Assembly (NCBI GenBank): GCA_003116995.1
Contig: BDSL01000053.1
Coordinates: forward strand, 248,001-312,000
Direction: 5' to 3'
Source of the DNA: Yamagishiella unicocca
Lineage: Eukaryota; Chlorophyta; Chlorophyceae; Chlamydomonadales; Volvocaceae
DNA: 64,000 nt
Made by a program: the position numbers and the translations under genes. The notes under the pieces were generated by a model. The model ran no database searches and was not told the DNA's origin. It saw only the letters and a list, made by a program, of their open reading frames with translations. Shown here in pieces: positions 50,606 through 62,793 of the stretch (its first letter is position 1; every line of letters starts with the position of its first letter).

Positions 50606-51641
50606 CTACTTGTCGTCGACGAACTTCCCGCTGCCCTCATTTATGGCGGCGACCAGAAGAAAAAGGATGAACACTACAAGCCCAAACTCGGTTTCGCGAA
50701 GTGCAAGTCCGGTCTCTGTACGGCGGGAGGGACAAAAGGTGCAATGAAGAAATTAGGGCTGATGCAGGCCGATGCAGGCCGGCAGAGTAAGGCAAACCAT
50801 TCATCCATACACGCGCGCGCCGAATGATTTCACCACGCGCGCCCCCCGCAACAAAGATCGTGAGAATCGTAACGATTCAGTACTCCGCGTCTTACCGATG
50901 TCAAACTGAGCCAGGGCGCCCTTGCCGGTTACAGCCTCGCCGATGAGAGAGAAGGCGAAGCCCAGCTGCGCCATGCGACCCACGAACAGCTCGTTCTCCT
51001 TGGTGAAGCCGAAGCCCTGAACGCCGAAGAAGCGCTTGGGGTCAAGCAGCGTGATACGGGGGTCCTGGAGGGGTCCCGAGGGGCGTTCCTGAATATCCTC
51101 CTGTTCCTCGGGCACGAATGTCTGGCTGGTGGGAAGCACAGCGGCGACGAGGTTGAAGGCGATGAGGCCGATGACCAGGCCATCCACCTCAAAACCGTTG
51201 AAGCCAGTCTCGTAGCCAAACTGCGCCAGAGCGCCCTTGCTGGTCAGGACCTCTCCGATCAGGGATGAGGCGAATCCAAGCATTGCCAGCCGGCCCACAA
51301 ATAGCTCGTTAGTCTTGGTGAAGCCCAGCTTGATCGGGAACTGCTTGCCGTTCACAGCAGGCGCAGGCAGGCCGGTCGCCTGCTTGAAACGCTCGGTGTC
51401 GCTCTTCTTTGTCGCGAACTGCGTTCAACAAAACCAATCACGAATGCAAGATTACCGGAGGCGTCCATGTTTGTACTGACTGTAACGGGCAGGCATGGAG
51501 CGACACGCGTTCCAATCGACGGTTGAAAGGGGATCAATGGCTCCGGCTGCATACCTTTGGCACAGCCTTGATCTGAGCAGCTTCAACGCGCACAGCGCTC
51601 ATGCGGGTGCCGCGAGACGAGGCGAACTTAAGAGACATCAT
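50606..51641 (-). CDS. PSBS: Photosystem II subunit S (PsbS), qE photoprotection protein
   Basis: Three minus-strand exons, 51641-51555, 51418-50896 and 50715-50606, give 239 residues. PsbS is a four-helix thylakoid protein without bound pigments that senses lumen acidification and promotes non-photochemical quenching at the PSII antenna. The internal duplication is clear: GFTKTNELFVGRLAMLGF (about 61-78) and GFTKENELFVGRMAQLGF (about 166-183), each followed by LIGE and a GALAQF/ETG lumenal loop. The linker EEQEDIQERPSGPLQDPR is stromal. The N-terminal 35-40 residues look like a short algal transit peptide. The last exon adds the end of loop 2, helix 4 and the tail GKFVDDK. Second-loop acidic residues are RETE (Glu211/Glu213); in loop 1 the corresponding stretch is FEVD (Glu106/Asp108). 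A second ATG follows the first directly. In Chlamydomonas PSBS is strongly light-induced. Confidence 0.95.
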
Positions 51642-53467
51642 TTTCCGACTGGCGTGCGAAAAGTAGTGACAGGGGAGGGATTACCGATGCAGAACTCGGT
51701 AAGGCGTCGAAAAGTTTTAACTGAACAATTAACATGCAGCGTATTTATTGGCACTGATGGCCCTGGCATGGCAACGAGTGGCGGGAACCGTTCGCCGTAC
51801 TTCGGCGTTTGTGGTCGCTTTTTCCACCAACGGAAACTCCTCGTACGGAAGTAGAAGGTGGACAAGCGCTCGACGGCAATATGATAGCACGATCTATGCA
51901 GCGATGTACGCACCAGCTTAGCACTTACGACGTGACGCAGGGCACCACACGCAAATATCGTCTTCTCGTCAACTGCAATGCGGAAGACTGTCTGATGACC
52001 CACCCTTTGCGGCACGCTACATCTCCAAATACGATAATTATTGGCAATGAAGCGCAAATAAGGCGCAAGTACAATGCAGTGTTGCTGGGTAACATTGGTA
52101 ACATTGCCTCTGTAGTCGAGGTGCGTCGCTCACGCCGCTGTGCGTCGTTTACACCGTGCATCGTTTTGCGTATGTTCGCTGAAGACGAGTGGAGTGGAAC
52201 TACGCTGGCGTGACCCTGCGGTCGCTGCTCCCCTCGTCCAAACGTCGCCCGAACTGCACCCGAACCATCGGCGGGCCTTTTGACACCCTATGGCACAGCA
52301 ACGTGGTCCATATGATGTTCTGGACTTCATGGCTTGTGAGGACGCCCGCCTTTGTCGGCGGACTGCCAGGGACTGTCCCTGACTAACCCTGTATACCGGT
52401 ATGGCCGACAAGGCAGTGGAGCGTGCGTCGGTCTCCTTCCGTTGCGCATCATCGCTTATAACACGGGCCTTGGTGGACGCTAAATATGCTTCGTGCATCT
52501 GTAGTGCACTTCTCCCCTATGCCGATGGGGCAGTATGGGGCCTGGATCGCTTCTGAATAGAATGCATTTCCGTCCTTACTGCTCGCGAAAACAGCCTGCG
52601 CTGACAAGAAGTACGCCGAAGAAATGACGGATAGTGCCCTTCGGTGGAGACTACATCTTACATTACAGTCGTCACCTGTCATTTCATCATGCATGTGAAT
52701 GTCCTCCGCATGTTCAACAGAATGAGCATGGCATGTGATGCGGAGGTTGGGAAGCGATTGAGTGACCAATCCCACAAGACGCTACACATCGCCATGCAGC
52801 TGGGGATGGAGCCAGCTGGCGGCAACTCGCTCGACCACTTCGCTCCATCTCGGTGACTCAAAAGGCAGGAGCAAAATCAGGGAGCTTAAGCCCACCAGTT
52901 GCTGTACAGCAGATACACAATGCAGGGTATTGGTACTATTATGGCACAGGTGCGCAAACTCAAGGAAGCGAAGCGCGAGTACGGCACGGTACGACACAAA
53001 CCCCGCAGCCTGAGATGCGACACGCACGCATGCCTGGCAACAATCCGGGGCGTCGTGTCGTACCTCGCAAAGCGCCCAATGACGGCGGCAAAACAAGCAA
53101 AAAATGCGACGCAGCAGTTGGCAAAATAATAAAGCGGACGCTGGCTGTAAAACTGCAAAAATGGTAGCCGCCGATGGCGGTCACGATTGTGGGGCGCCCG
53201 CACACAGACGACGCTACGACAGTTCGCGAGACCGGGTACGGTCCAGGGCCCTTCGTATACCCGGCCTCGTCCGTCCGTCAGTCGATAACCCTATGGATAG
53301 CCCGATGGTTCCCAAAATAATCGCCTACACTGGTCCTTTATCCGTCCGCCCGGAGGGCCTTTGCAGCCATTGCAGGCCTCGTGTGGACCACCCCTCATCC
53401 ACACCTCATCCACACCTCTCCCTCGCTCTCTACCCTCTCCTTCCGCTCTCCTTTGCTCTCATTCCGG
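51642..53467. other. Intergenic region, PSBS upstream and NCS1 downstream
   Basis: No recognisable coding or RNA gene was found. The left 150 bp should hold the PSBS promoter and 5' UTR. ORFs here are short and show no family motifs. Confidence 0.5.
51741..51751 (-). promoter_or_regulatory. CCAAT/TATA-like element upstream of PSBS
   Basis: The minus strand reads CCAATAAATAC about 100 nt upstream of the PSBS ATG, combining a CCAAT pentamer with an AT-rich TATA-like core. In Chlamydomonas, photoprotection genes are activated by a CONSTANS/NF-Y complex, and NF-Y binds CCAAT; that this copy is used is inference. Confidence 0.35.
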
Positions 53468-53472
53468 TTACA
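53468..53472 (-). terminator. TGTAA polyadenylation signal of the NCS1 transporter gene
   Basis: The minus strand reads TGTAA 84 nt after the stop at 53556. Confidence 0.6.
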
Positions 53473-53555
53473 CCTCAGCTCCTGGAGCCGAGTTCCCTAC
53501 CCCCGTCCCGGCTGACGTGTCAGGCCATCAGGCCAGCAGATCCCATCAGACGCCA

Positions 53556-56500
53556 TCAGGCACTGGCGCCGCCAGGAGCCGGCATGGGTGCGTTGGAGCC
53601 GGAGCCCTCCGAGCCGTCCTGGTAGGCGCCCGGCGCGCCCTTCATGAGCGCGCAGTATACAGTCGACGACACCGCCACGCCCACGAACCACGCGCAGTCG
53701 TACAGCTGGGAAAAGATGGTGGGCAGGCCGGAGACCAGGCCGATGGTGGCCAGGAAGCCGGGCATGGTGGGCAAGATGCCAATGAGGATGGCCCACAGTG
53801 CTGCAGTGTTCCAACCGTCCTGCGGGGCGGGGCGGGTGATGGTTGTGGTAGTTGTGGCGGTTGTGGTGGTTGTGATTGTGGCGGTGGATCAGGGTGATTG
53901 ACAGGGGCGGTGTAGTCGGGGTGACGTGGCATTCATTGGGACGGACCTGTCGCCCACCGCCCCCCGAACCACTTCTCGGCGCACTACTGCTCACAAAGCC
54001 CACCGCTCCCGCTCCATTTTCCAGCAGGCCCACCTTGTACCAGTATATGGATTTGCTGCCCTTCGCGTACAACGAGTCGATGTCCAGATTGCGGTTGCGG
54101 ACCAGGAAGTAGTCGGACATGACGATGCCGATAACAGGACCCAACAGCGCCGAGTAGCCTGAATAGGAAACCATGGCGTCGGGGCACTTTAGGGTTTTGT
54201 CGGGGTATAGTCGAATGGCCGTCTAGCTGCTAGGTCGTGGGCACAGGGCCAGGTCGTCAGGCTGCGGGGTCGGGACACCGCCAGTCCCTGACCTCCCAGC
54301 CAAGGGTTCGGGTTTGCGTGCCCCATAAGGAACCCAAAAACATGCCGTACGACACCCGCACGACAACCCACCGATGAGCCACGTGTTCACAAAGCCATGC
54401 GTGGACGAGACCAGCTTCCAGGGCATCATCACCAGACCCAGCAGCGCGGTGAGGAGACCGCCGGCCTGCAAGAAGAGAGGAAGGGCGGCGGCAGGAGGGG
54501 CAGGAGGGCTCGGTGCACAGTGGTAGAAGCGGTGGGGCAAGGCAGGGGCATCACGGCAGGAGGGGGAGGAGGGCGGAGGAGAGGGTTTGTGTTAACAGCA
54601 CCGGTACACGGCCGGCCGCCCACCCACCCACCCACTTACCTCGAAGGAAATGAACTTGGGCGCGCAGTTGACGAATGCGTTGGCGGGCGCCACCACGTTT
54701 GCGGCGATGTTGGTGGTAAGGGTGGCCCACATAAGGCCTGCGGGAGGGGGGGGAGCAGTGACGGGGAGCAGGGGCGGTGGGGGCCCACAGTCAATAAGCC
54801 AAGCATCGAGATCACGTAGGTAGGATTAAACAAACCACACCGCGCGCCGTTGCAAACCCCTCCCCAGCTGCACGATCCGTCATTCCTCCTCCCCCCCACG
54901 CTTTCCGGTGACCGGTAACCGGTGACCCTGTCTATCGCTCTATCCCCGCCCGCCGCCCCCGCCGAACCACTCACCGAAGAGCGAGACGCAGATGGGCACC
55001 ACGCCCTCCATGCGGCCCAGCAGCTGCACCGGGTCGATGATGGCCTCACCGTAAATGACCACGGTGGCGGAGGTGACGGCGAGGCCGAGGAACGTGAAGA
55101 GCGCCATGAAGAGAGGCAGCCCGATGGCCTGACCCATTACCTGTACGGCGGGGGAGTGAGGGGAAAGGGGCGAGACGTGGGAGGAGGGAGGAGGTTGCAG
55201 GCAGAGTGGGGGAAGGTCAAAGAGGAGGGGAAGCCCCGGTGTGGAGGGGTTCGTGGGTTCGTTTGATAGTGCCCGCCAGCGCGCGCACCTGATCCTTCTG
55301 GCTCTTAGCAAATCGGGTGAAATCGGGGATGTTGAGCGACAGTGTGGCCCAGTAGCCGACGTTGGCGGTGACGGCGGGCCAGAACACGTTCCAGAACTGG
55401 CCCGCCTGCGCCGCGGGGAGGGGATGGGAGGAGGAGAGCAGCTGAGGAGGGCAGCTCGCGGCGCATACGCTACTGGGACAAACGCTACTGCGCTCTCTGC
55501 TAGTCTTTCCACTGGCCCTAATGGCGGCATCATTCCCCTTTCGTACAGCACACACGCCCCGACTCGCGGGTCGCAACAACATCAGCACAAACACGCAGAC
55601 CGATGCATCCCATCCGACACCCCAGGGCCCCGAGCTCCAGGGAGGAGCCGCGTATGTCCGGGGAGGGCGCACCTTTGCCATGCCCGGACCGAACTGCGAG
55701 GGGGTGGACAGCATGGGTCCGAAGCCGCCCGCGCCGGTGACGGCCCAGCCCATGAGCGCGAGCGATAGGCCGATGAGGATGGGCGCAGAGTACTTCTCCA
55801 GGATGCGGATGGACTCCATGCCGCGGAGGACGATCCAAACCTGCGCGGGGGATGTCGCGACCAAATGTAGGCAGCGGGACTCAAACCGGGGACCTGCCGC
55901 TCGGGCTGAAGGCGTGAACCTCTTGCCGCCACCCGCCACCCACCTGCGCCACCCAGAACACCAGGAAGCACGCCAGCTCGGGCAGCGAGATGCCCAGCCA
56001 GGCCACCACCGGGCCCGCCACGGTGCCGCCCGTCACCGCCATCAGCATTTGGAAGATGGAGGAGCCGCCGATCCAGGTCTGAATGCCGAACCAGCCGCAT
56101 GCCACGAAGGCTCGGGACAGAGAGGGCAGGTTGGCTCCCTGGGGCAGCAGGGGGGATTTCGAGGAAGACCCGTGGATGCGCGAAAAAAGCCGTTATGAAC
56201 AGACGTTTTGAGATACATGCTGGAGAACTGGCAGGAGGGGGGAGGGGAGGGGGAGGACGGGGTTGCTGGTTGGGCGGCAGAGGCATGCCCACTTGCCCAG
56301 CCAGCACTTGGACTACCGAGAGGTACAGGGCTTCGCGCGTCCCTTGGCTGCAGCAACAGCCTGTCGTACCTTGATGCCGAAACTTGCCCGTGCCAGCACG
56401 GGGAACGGCACGCCGTACTTGGTGCCGGGGTGGGCGTTGAGGACCATGGGCACTAGCGTGATGAGGTTACCGAAGAAGACGGTCAGGATGCCCTGCCACC

Positions 56501-57103
56501 AGGACATGCCTGCAGTCGGGCGTTTGGGAGTGGGGAACAAGTTGGAGAAGGCTGGAGCGTACTGGGTTGTCAGGTAATGTGTGCCGGAGCAGGCGGTCTC
56601 TCCCGGCTGGTTTAACGCTGAGGTGGTACCCCGCGGTGCCGTGCTCCGAAACCCAGCCAGGGCACGCTCGAGGAAACAGCCCCACCCAGCCATCTGGCCA
56701 CAACCACCACTCTCCGCCGGCCTCAGGACGTACCCAGGTCAACTAGGCTTGCAGCTAGGTAGTATGTCGTAATGGAGATGACGAGCGTGATCCAGAACGT
56801 GGCGAAATCAGTGGTATCGAAGGTGCGCTTGTCCAAAGTGGTAGGGGAGAAGTCCTCGTTGAAAAGGGAAGGGTCGGGGTTCACAGGCGGGCGGGCCACG
56901 ATGGGATCCTCAAAAATTCCCAGTCCCGCGCGCAGCGGCGCGGGCGTCGAGCGCGGCACCGTTTGTCCCGGCTTTGGGAATGTCTGATGAAGCTGCCTAG
57001 ATCGTAGCTTGGGTGCCGCGAACAGCATCGAAGGCACCGTCGCGCGCGACGCCATGACAGGCCCAACGCCCGGCCGTGTAGACATTTCCGGACGAAGCAT
57101 CAT
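53556..57103 (-). CDS. NCS1-family nucleobase transporter (PLUTO-like, probably plastidic)
   Basis: Ten minus-strand exons join in phase: 57103-56734, 56509-56370, 56138-55944, 55840-55673, 55405-55289, 55140-54975, 54737-54640, 54465-54372, 54158-54034 and 53819-53556; 578 residues. About twelve hydrophobic helices are visible, beginning [23 protein letters not shown]1 signatures include [51 protein letters not shown] and [18 protein letters not shown]1 proteins couple uptake of uracil, purines, allantoin or related compounds to cation gradients; the single plant member type, PLUTO, moves uracil/adenine/guanine across the plastid inner envelope. An Arg/Pro/Ser-rich N-terminus of some 70 residues supports plastid targeting, so PLUTO-like is preferred over a plasma-membrane allantoin permease, but substrate cannot be read from sequence. 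Length is close to PLUTO. The C-terminal 25 residues are Gly/Ser/Pro/Ala-rich. ATG 57103 is the first of two consecutive in-frame Met codons before PEMSTRPG. Confidence 0.88.
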
Positions 57104-58188
57104 TTTGGTATAAACCTGACAGGTGGCAGCGACAGAAACGCTCTAACAATGATTCCTCGAACACAGTCGTTAGTGTTGCGGTCGGATGCCTTCGCGCTGC
57201 TGCCAGACTGTAACGCGCTGCTGATCAGAGAGCCCAATTAGCATGTAAATGTTATTGGCCCCTTTCCAAGTTGAAATCCAGGCCACGCGACTAGAACGGC
57301 TGGGCTGATTGAGGTGCCTTGGGAAGTGACAATGGCATAACCCCTACGCGCTAGCAGCTAATATACAGAGCAGCTTGCACACATGCAGGGCACGAAGTGT
57401 GACATGATTTGCCATGCTCTACAATTGTACGAACGGCGGTAACTTGGCGAATCCTGTCACTTCCTCACTTGTTTCGATCACGACATTGAAGAACACCCTG
57501 GTAGCGTTGTTCTCCAAACCCGCCGTCGGAGATCTGACACTGCCGCTCGTTACCACTGCTCGGTTCCACGACGACGCCTAGGCTCGCCTACTTTCTCTCG
57601 GTCGCTTTCTTGGTTCCTAAACTTACATTAGCCAGCTGGTCTGTGCAGATCTCGGTGTGGCGTAGCGCACAAAGGGGACTTTCTTGAAGGATATCGTGAA
57701 CGGTAGGGGATGCGCAAGGCACACGCTCACAGCCATCTCCTATGTAACGCCACCGTTCGTTTGCTGAGTTGTAACGGTTGTTTGCGCCTGTTAGCACTGG
57801 TTAATGCAAGACGGGCCTAAATACGTGTCGCTTTGCCGACCCATGCGTTGCACCCCCAAAGCACCAGGGCGCGTGTGGGGCGCCCGTTTAAGTGAGCGTT
57901 TTTATTTGCATAAACGTGCGCCTGATATGCCTGCAGGGACCGCCTTACTTGCCCAAGCACCTTCCTTCACTTTCATCAGCACATCGCCTGCGCTTAGCGC
58001 CACCACCGGGTCACGCTGGCGGGGGTTCGAACGACCCCACGCTCTTCAGATCAGCGATTCCTTGGATTGGACCGGAGCGCCGAGTCGCGCTCCCGGCATG
58101 GAAGGGGGTCAAGCCCGCAATCGTCGGAAATAAGTCGCAGGAGCACACGAAGTACCAGGGAACCACAGCGCCGGCCACAACGACAACC
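57104..58188. other. Divergent intergenic/promoter region
   Basis: This lies between the 5' ends of the NCS1 transporter (minus) and the Mpv17-family gene (plus). No other gene was seen. Confidence 0.5.
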
Positions 58189-59432
58189 ATGGCTGCTGCT
58201 TTGACAATCTCGGGCCGAGGCTTCAATCCTTTTGGTCGCGCCTGGGCCGCCTACGAGCGGGCGCTCCATCGGAGTCCAGTGCTCACGCAAGCCGCTTCCT
58301 CAGCCCTCCTGTGGGGTCTTGGAGATGGTGAGTTAGCCTGTCCGTAACCTTCCTAGCAAAAAGACTGTCTGTTTGGAGGGCTTAGTTACTGCGATTCGTG
58401 CTCCTGTGTTCCTAAACGTTTACATGTTCTTCGCCCCTCGTGCTGGTGCTCAGCCATGGCTCAACGCATCGAGACGCGCGGCCGCCGCGGCGTCGATGCG
58501 CGTCGAGTTGCGCTGACGGCCGCCTTCGGCGGCGCCCTCATCGGTCCCGCCGGCCACGGCTGGTACCTGATGTTGGACCAGCTAGTGCTGCGGATGGGGC
58601 TGGCCTGCAGCACCAAATCCGTGCTGCTCAAGGTGAGTGTATAGATCGGAGTGATAGGCGGTACGGCACACGGCGGGCGCAGGAAGGATGGGCGGCTTGC
58701 TCGCAAGGTGAAAGGATGCGGTTTACCGTAAACCACTTGCAGACTGCCACAAGATAGCTCCTGCCCTGGGGCTTCCTAAGAGCCAAGCTCGTCCAACTTG
58801 CCCGCGCTCGTCCACCCCAGGTCGCCGTGGACAACCTGCTCTACTCGCCCTGCTACGTGCTAGCGTTCTTCGCCTACGGCTGCCTGGCCATTGACGGCAT
58901 AAGCCCCGCAGCGTTCATGGACAAGATGCAACGTGAGCTGCTACCCACCATGCTGGCGGAGGCCTTGGTGTGGCCGCCCTACATGGCTGCCGTGTTTAGT
59001 CGTGTGCCCGTGCAGCACCAGCTGCTGGCGGTCAACGTGGCCACGCTCTTCGACGTCTGCTTCCTCAGCTGGGCGAGGAACCGACACCCAGATTGCGAAA
59101 AGCAGGACCAACCCCAACAAAATCAGATGCTGCAGGGGGGTGTCGCAACGCAGCAGGCTGCAGAGAAAAAAGGAGATTCCAAGGCGGTCAGTGGCGCCGC
59201 AAGGCGGAAGCAATTGCAGGAGGAATTTCAGCAGCAGCAGCAGCTTCCTCCACCGCGCACCGCCGGCGAGGCGAGGCGGCGCGAGCTGGCGTCGTGCCTT
59301 TGGGACACGGCGCCCGAGCCCAGCCTGGGACGAATGGCTCTCATGGCCGCGAGCACAACCTGCAGCACTGGCGGCGGCATGATGGCCAGGTGCTCCTCGT
59401 CGGGAGGCGCAGCGGCCTGTGCCTCGCATTAG
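58189..59432 (+). CDS. Mpv17/PMP22-family membrane protein, copy 1
   Basis: Three exons, 58189-58327, 58454-58632 and 58821-59432, give 309 residues. The order of motifs is that of the family: AWAAYERALHRSPVLTQAAS with LLWGLGDAMAQRIE, then GPAGHGWYLMLDQLV, then a Lys followed by DNLLYSPCYVLAFFAYG, and the C-terminal signature ALVWPPYMAAVF...RVPVQHQLLAVN...FLSWAR. Family members are four-helix proteins of peroxisomal, mitochondrial inner or plastid membranes that form channels or affect organelle homeostasis; targeting is not evident here. The domain ends at about residue 195; the remaining 110 residues are Gln/Ala/Arg-rich, polar and without counterpart in the typical 180-200-residue family members, so may be lineage-specific. 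Confidence 0.85.
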
Positions 59433-62400
59433 GCGGCCAGTAGTAAGGCGGAGGCTGCGGCGCGGCTCCGACGGCGCCGTTGATGGCTTCTCAGCAGCGG
59501 CAGGATGATAACCCGCCTCCATTGGGTTCAGAAGACCCAGGGGGCTTTAGTTGCCAGTTGCCTGGCGGTAGGTTGCGCAACTAACCGTACGGCAAGGGAG
59601 GGTACGGCGCCGCGCACGCCTGCCGCTTCCCCTTCCTGCACTTCACGTGGTGGTGGCGGCGGCGCCCTACGCTCTGCTGTCGTACACGAGCTCTCAGTTT
59701 CGACGTGAGGAAGTCAAGTCTCCCTTCTGATGTCATCCGCGATCCGTTTGGGGTTGAGGTGGGCGCGAGAAGTGCGTACGGGGTGTGTCGTGCTGTAGCT
59801 GAGCTGGGGGAAGGTGTCTGGTTGGAGAACGGGGACAATGAGTAAGATACGCTGTACGGTCACGTGTTGCCGTAATATTGCAGTGCGCTACTGTCGAGGA
59901 GGGAGGGCGGGAGCAGTCCGTTGGGTGAGGTGAGACGCGGCCGCTCATGCCTGTCTGCCTGCCTGCCTGGCGTACCCATTCGCGCACATGCATTTGTATC
60001 ATTTAATTTATACAAGGATACGCCGCCGTTGCATGTTCAGGCCCTAGTATGCAGGGTAGGGCGCGGCCTGCTGTATTGCGCGAGATTTGAGTTGTGGCGG
60101 TGAGGTCCTTGCGCGCGTCGGCCTTGAGGGAGTCAACGCTGCTGTTAATCCCGTTGTGAAGATCATCATATCGTACGGTAATCACCTCGTAAGGTGTGCC
60201 CGAGGGTTTCGAGGCGTCTGCGAGGTTTGGCTTGTGAGTGCCGTTGGTGGTTGGTAGTTGTACGAGAGCTGTGTGCCGTTGTCCCGGCGCGCAGCGGGCG
60301 TGTTTGGGAGCAATGTATCCAAGCTTTAAAACTTGGAGGGATAGGCGTTTTGTGAGAATGTTTTTGGACTGTCAGGAGAGTGTGCTGTGTGCTGCTTGGC
60401 CTTCTGGCTGTTTTTCGCCTCAGGGCTCGTGAATGGTGAGCTGTCCAGGACAATCCTTACATGGCACAAGTTTATCCATCTTTTTGAATTTCAGGTTCAA
60501 CTGACTATCTTTCGTGTGGGCCGTTTTCAGGCGCCCATCGGTCTGCTGAGCCCTGCTGAACCGTGTTGAGGAATGAACGACCTGGCTGGCATTCGACAGG
60601 GCTCACTGCCGCTCGAGGCGTGTACCGTGTGCTGATTTCATGTGGTTCTGTACGGCATTGCACGAGATGATACTCTCAGTCGGGAGCGCTTGTCCTAGGT
60701 GTCGGTACGTCTGTTTTGTGCGCGTTACAGGATCCATGGTAGGTGCCCGCAAACCTAACTCAGGCCGTTCGTTTCCACGGTTGTTTGCGTTGTGTCCTGC
60801 CATACGTGGGCCAAAAAATCGTAGCAGTAGTCCGTAGCTTTGCTTTCGTTTGCGCCATAGGCTTGCTATCAAATGTGTTGACAGCCCGCGGCCAACTTTT
60901 CAGGTTTATGTCAGGCAGGAAGGCAACCTTCGCCATTGCTTCACAGGTTTTTGCCATTGCTTCGCACATGTGCCTATCCGTGTAATAGACCCGAGATGGA
61001 TCCCCGTGTACATAATACTTGACGAGTACGGGTTCATCTGCAGACGCCAGGGTTTCAGGCGCCATCCATATCTGCACTCCCACGTGACACGGAGGGCGCG
61101 ACAACGGCCATCGGTTGACCGACATACAAGGATGTGAGGAACTGAGGATGGACACGACGTCTTGCGAGGATTGATTACAGCTGAGAAACCCCTAGGGGTC
61201 CTACTGCTGGTACACGGGCAGCGACACACGTGGCAGTGGGTCTTCTATAGGGCAAGCCACGAGCAGCCGCACCGTCAGCCTGCCCGTGAACCTGGCGGTC
61301 CCCCTACCAACCATGCCCCCGTAATCTTTCCCTGGGAGAGTCCTACCATGGGGACAGTTCACATTCATTCCGTCATGTTGGGTTAGTCATTCATCTGGTC
61401 CTGACATATCTAGACTAGAGTAACGCACAAGAAACGGCATCAGAAAGTCAAAGACGGGCGGTCGTCGGCTCCCCATGTGAGCGCTGCCAGGGTGCCTCCG
61501 AGCATCTTCCCACAGCGCCCACGGAGCATCGGACGAGCCGCCCGCAGCCGCAACCCCCCAGCAACCGAGCTTCTACCGTCCAATCAACAGGCGCGCCACG
61601 GTTGCAGCCGGGCAGCAGCGCAAGCCTCCCGTATGCGGAAAGAATCACTCTCCAGACGCGACAGCCCTGCACGGCATCACTCAACACGAAGTGCGCAACG
61701 CAAACTTCTGGGGAAACACATACACACACATACACACACGCGTGCACAACACAGAGCGAAGAAAAAGGGCAACCGCAACGCGTCGATTGGTGGTGTTAAG
61801 GCTGGCGAAATGGCCCGCCGCGCCGTACAAGTACTGACCCGGGGTCACCACTCACAACGACAAAACGCAGGATGCGCGTGGTGCTGCGCCTCACCGCGAA
61901 CGACATCTTGTGTGCCCCGCCCCGGCTGGGGCTTTAGAAAGCCCCTCCTCGCCCTTCCAGCAGGGCCCCATCCGGGTCCCTTCCTCCGTCCGCGCCCTCC
62001 CGGCACCCGCGCACATGTGTATCGCAACCAACGCAACCAACTCAAAACTCAAAGTGGATGAACTGGAATCAGAAAGCAGTGGGTCACTCTCGCACTCTTA
62101 AGCTCACTAACGCACAAATACCACGACACCGACACAAAAAAGCGCACCGACATATCTCCTGGCTTGTCACGGAACTCGCCGCTTGACCCCCGCCGCGTCG
62201 TCGGATGGATGGATGGATAGCTGGGAAGCGCAGCGCCGCATTCGCGGAAGCGGCCCATCTCTTCTCCTCCCCTCCACATAGCCAGGCCAGCTGGCTCGAT
62301 GCGCACGCTCTGCGCCTTACTAACCGCAACAAACCACCGCCTGCGCTGCCCAAGCCAGGCCACGGGCACCACGAGGCCGTGCAGCTGAACGTTCGTCCGA

Positions 62401-62793
62401 TAAAAACTCTACAAGTGATCATTCCGTTACCCTGGCCCCTAGTCGCCGCTTCTGATGCTACACCTGCCGCTACTGCTGCTGCGCAAAAACACGGCCCCCC
62501 GCATCTCCTATCGTGTAAGTGCCTGCACCCCGTTCTTCTTCGCAGTCGCCAGCCGACGTACTTCGCTTCGACCACCCAGCAGGGACCCCTCAACTCCCCA
62601 GCTATAGCCAAGAGGGAGCCTGGTTTTGGGGCGCGGCTCCCTCTTACCGCCATAGAACCGCAATCCGCGGCTTCGGAGCCCTGTGGTTGCGGTGCGCACC
62701 AGGGACGTGCACAATCGCGCGCCGCGCCGCTGCCAGTAGCGCCGCCGCCACCCACCCATCCATGGCATGTCGGTAGTGCCTAGTAGCGCCAGC
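59433..62793. other. Convergent intergenic region, 3.4 kb, no recognised gene
   Basis: This lies between the two Mpv17-family stops. The longest ORFs are under 230 codons and lack family motifs or codon patterns of the neighbours. It contains a CA-rich microsatellite near 61.7 kb. I see no transposon ends. Confidence 0.5.
61717..61749 (+). repeat. (CA)n-rich microsatellite
   Basis: An interrupted run of ACAC/ATAC dinucleotides. Confidence 0.85.

Noticed and set aside
58020..58040. GGTTCGAAC resembling a tRNA T arm
   Set aside because: No matching acceptor stem, D arm or anticodon arm within 80 bp upstream.
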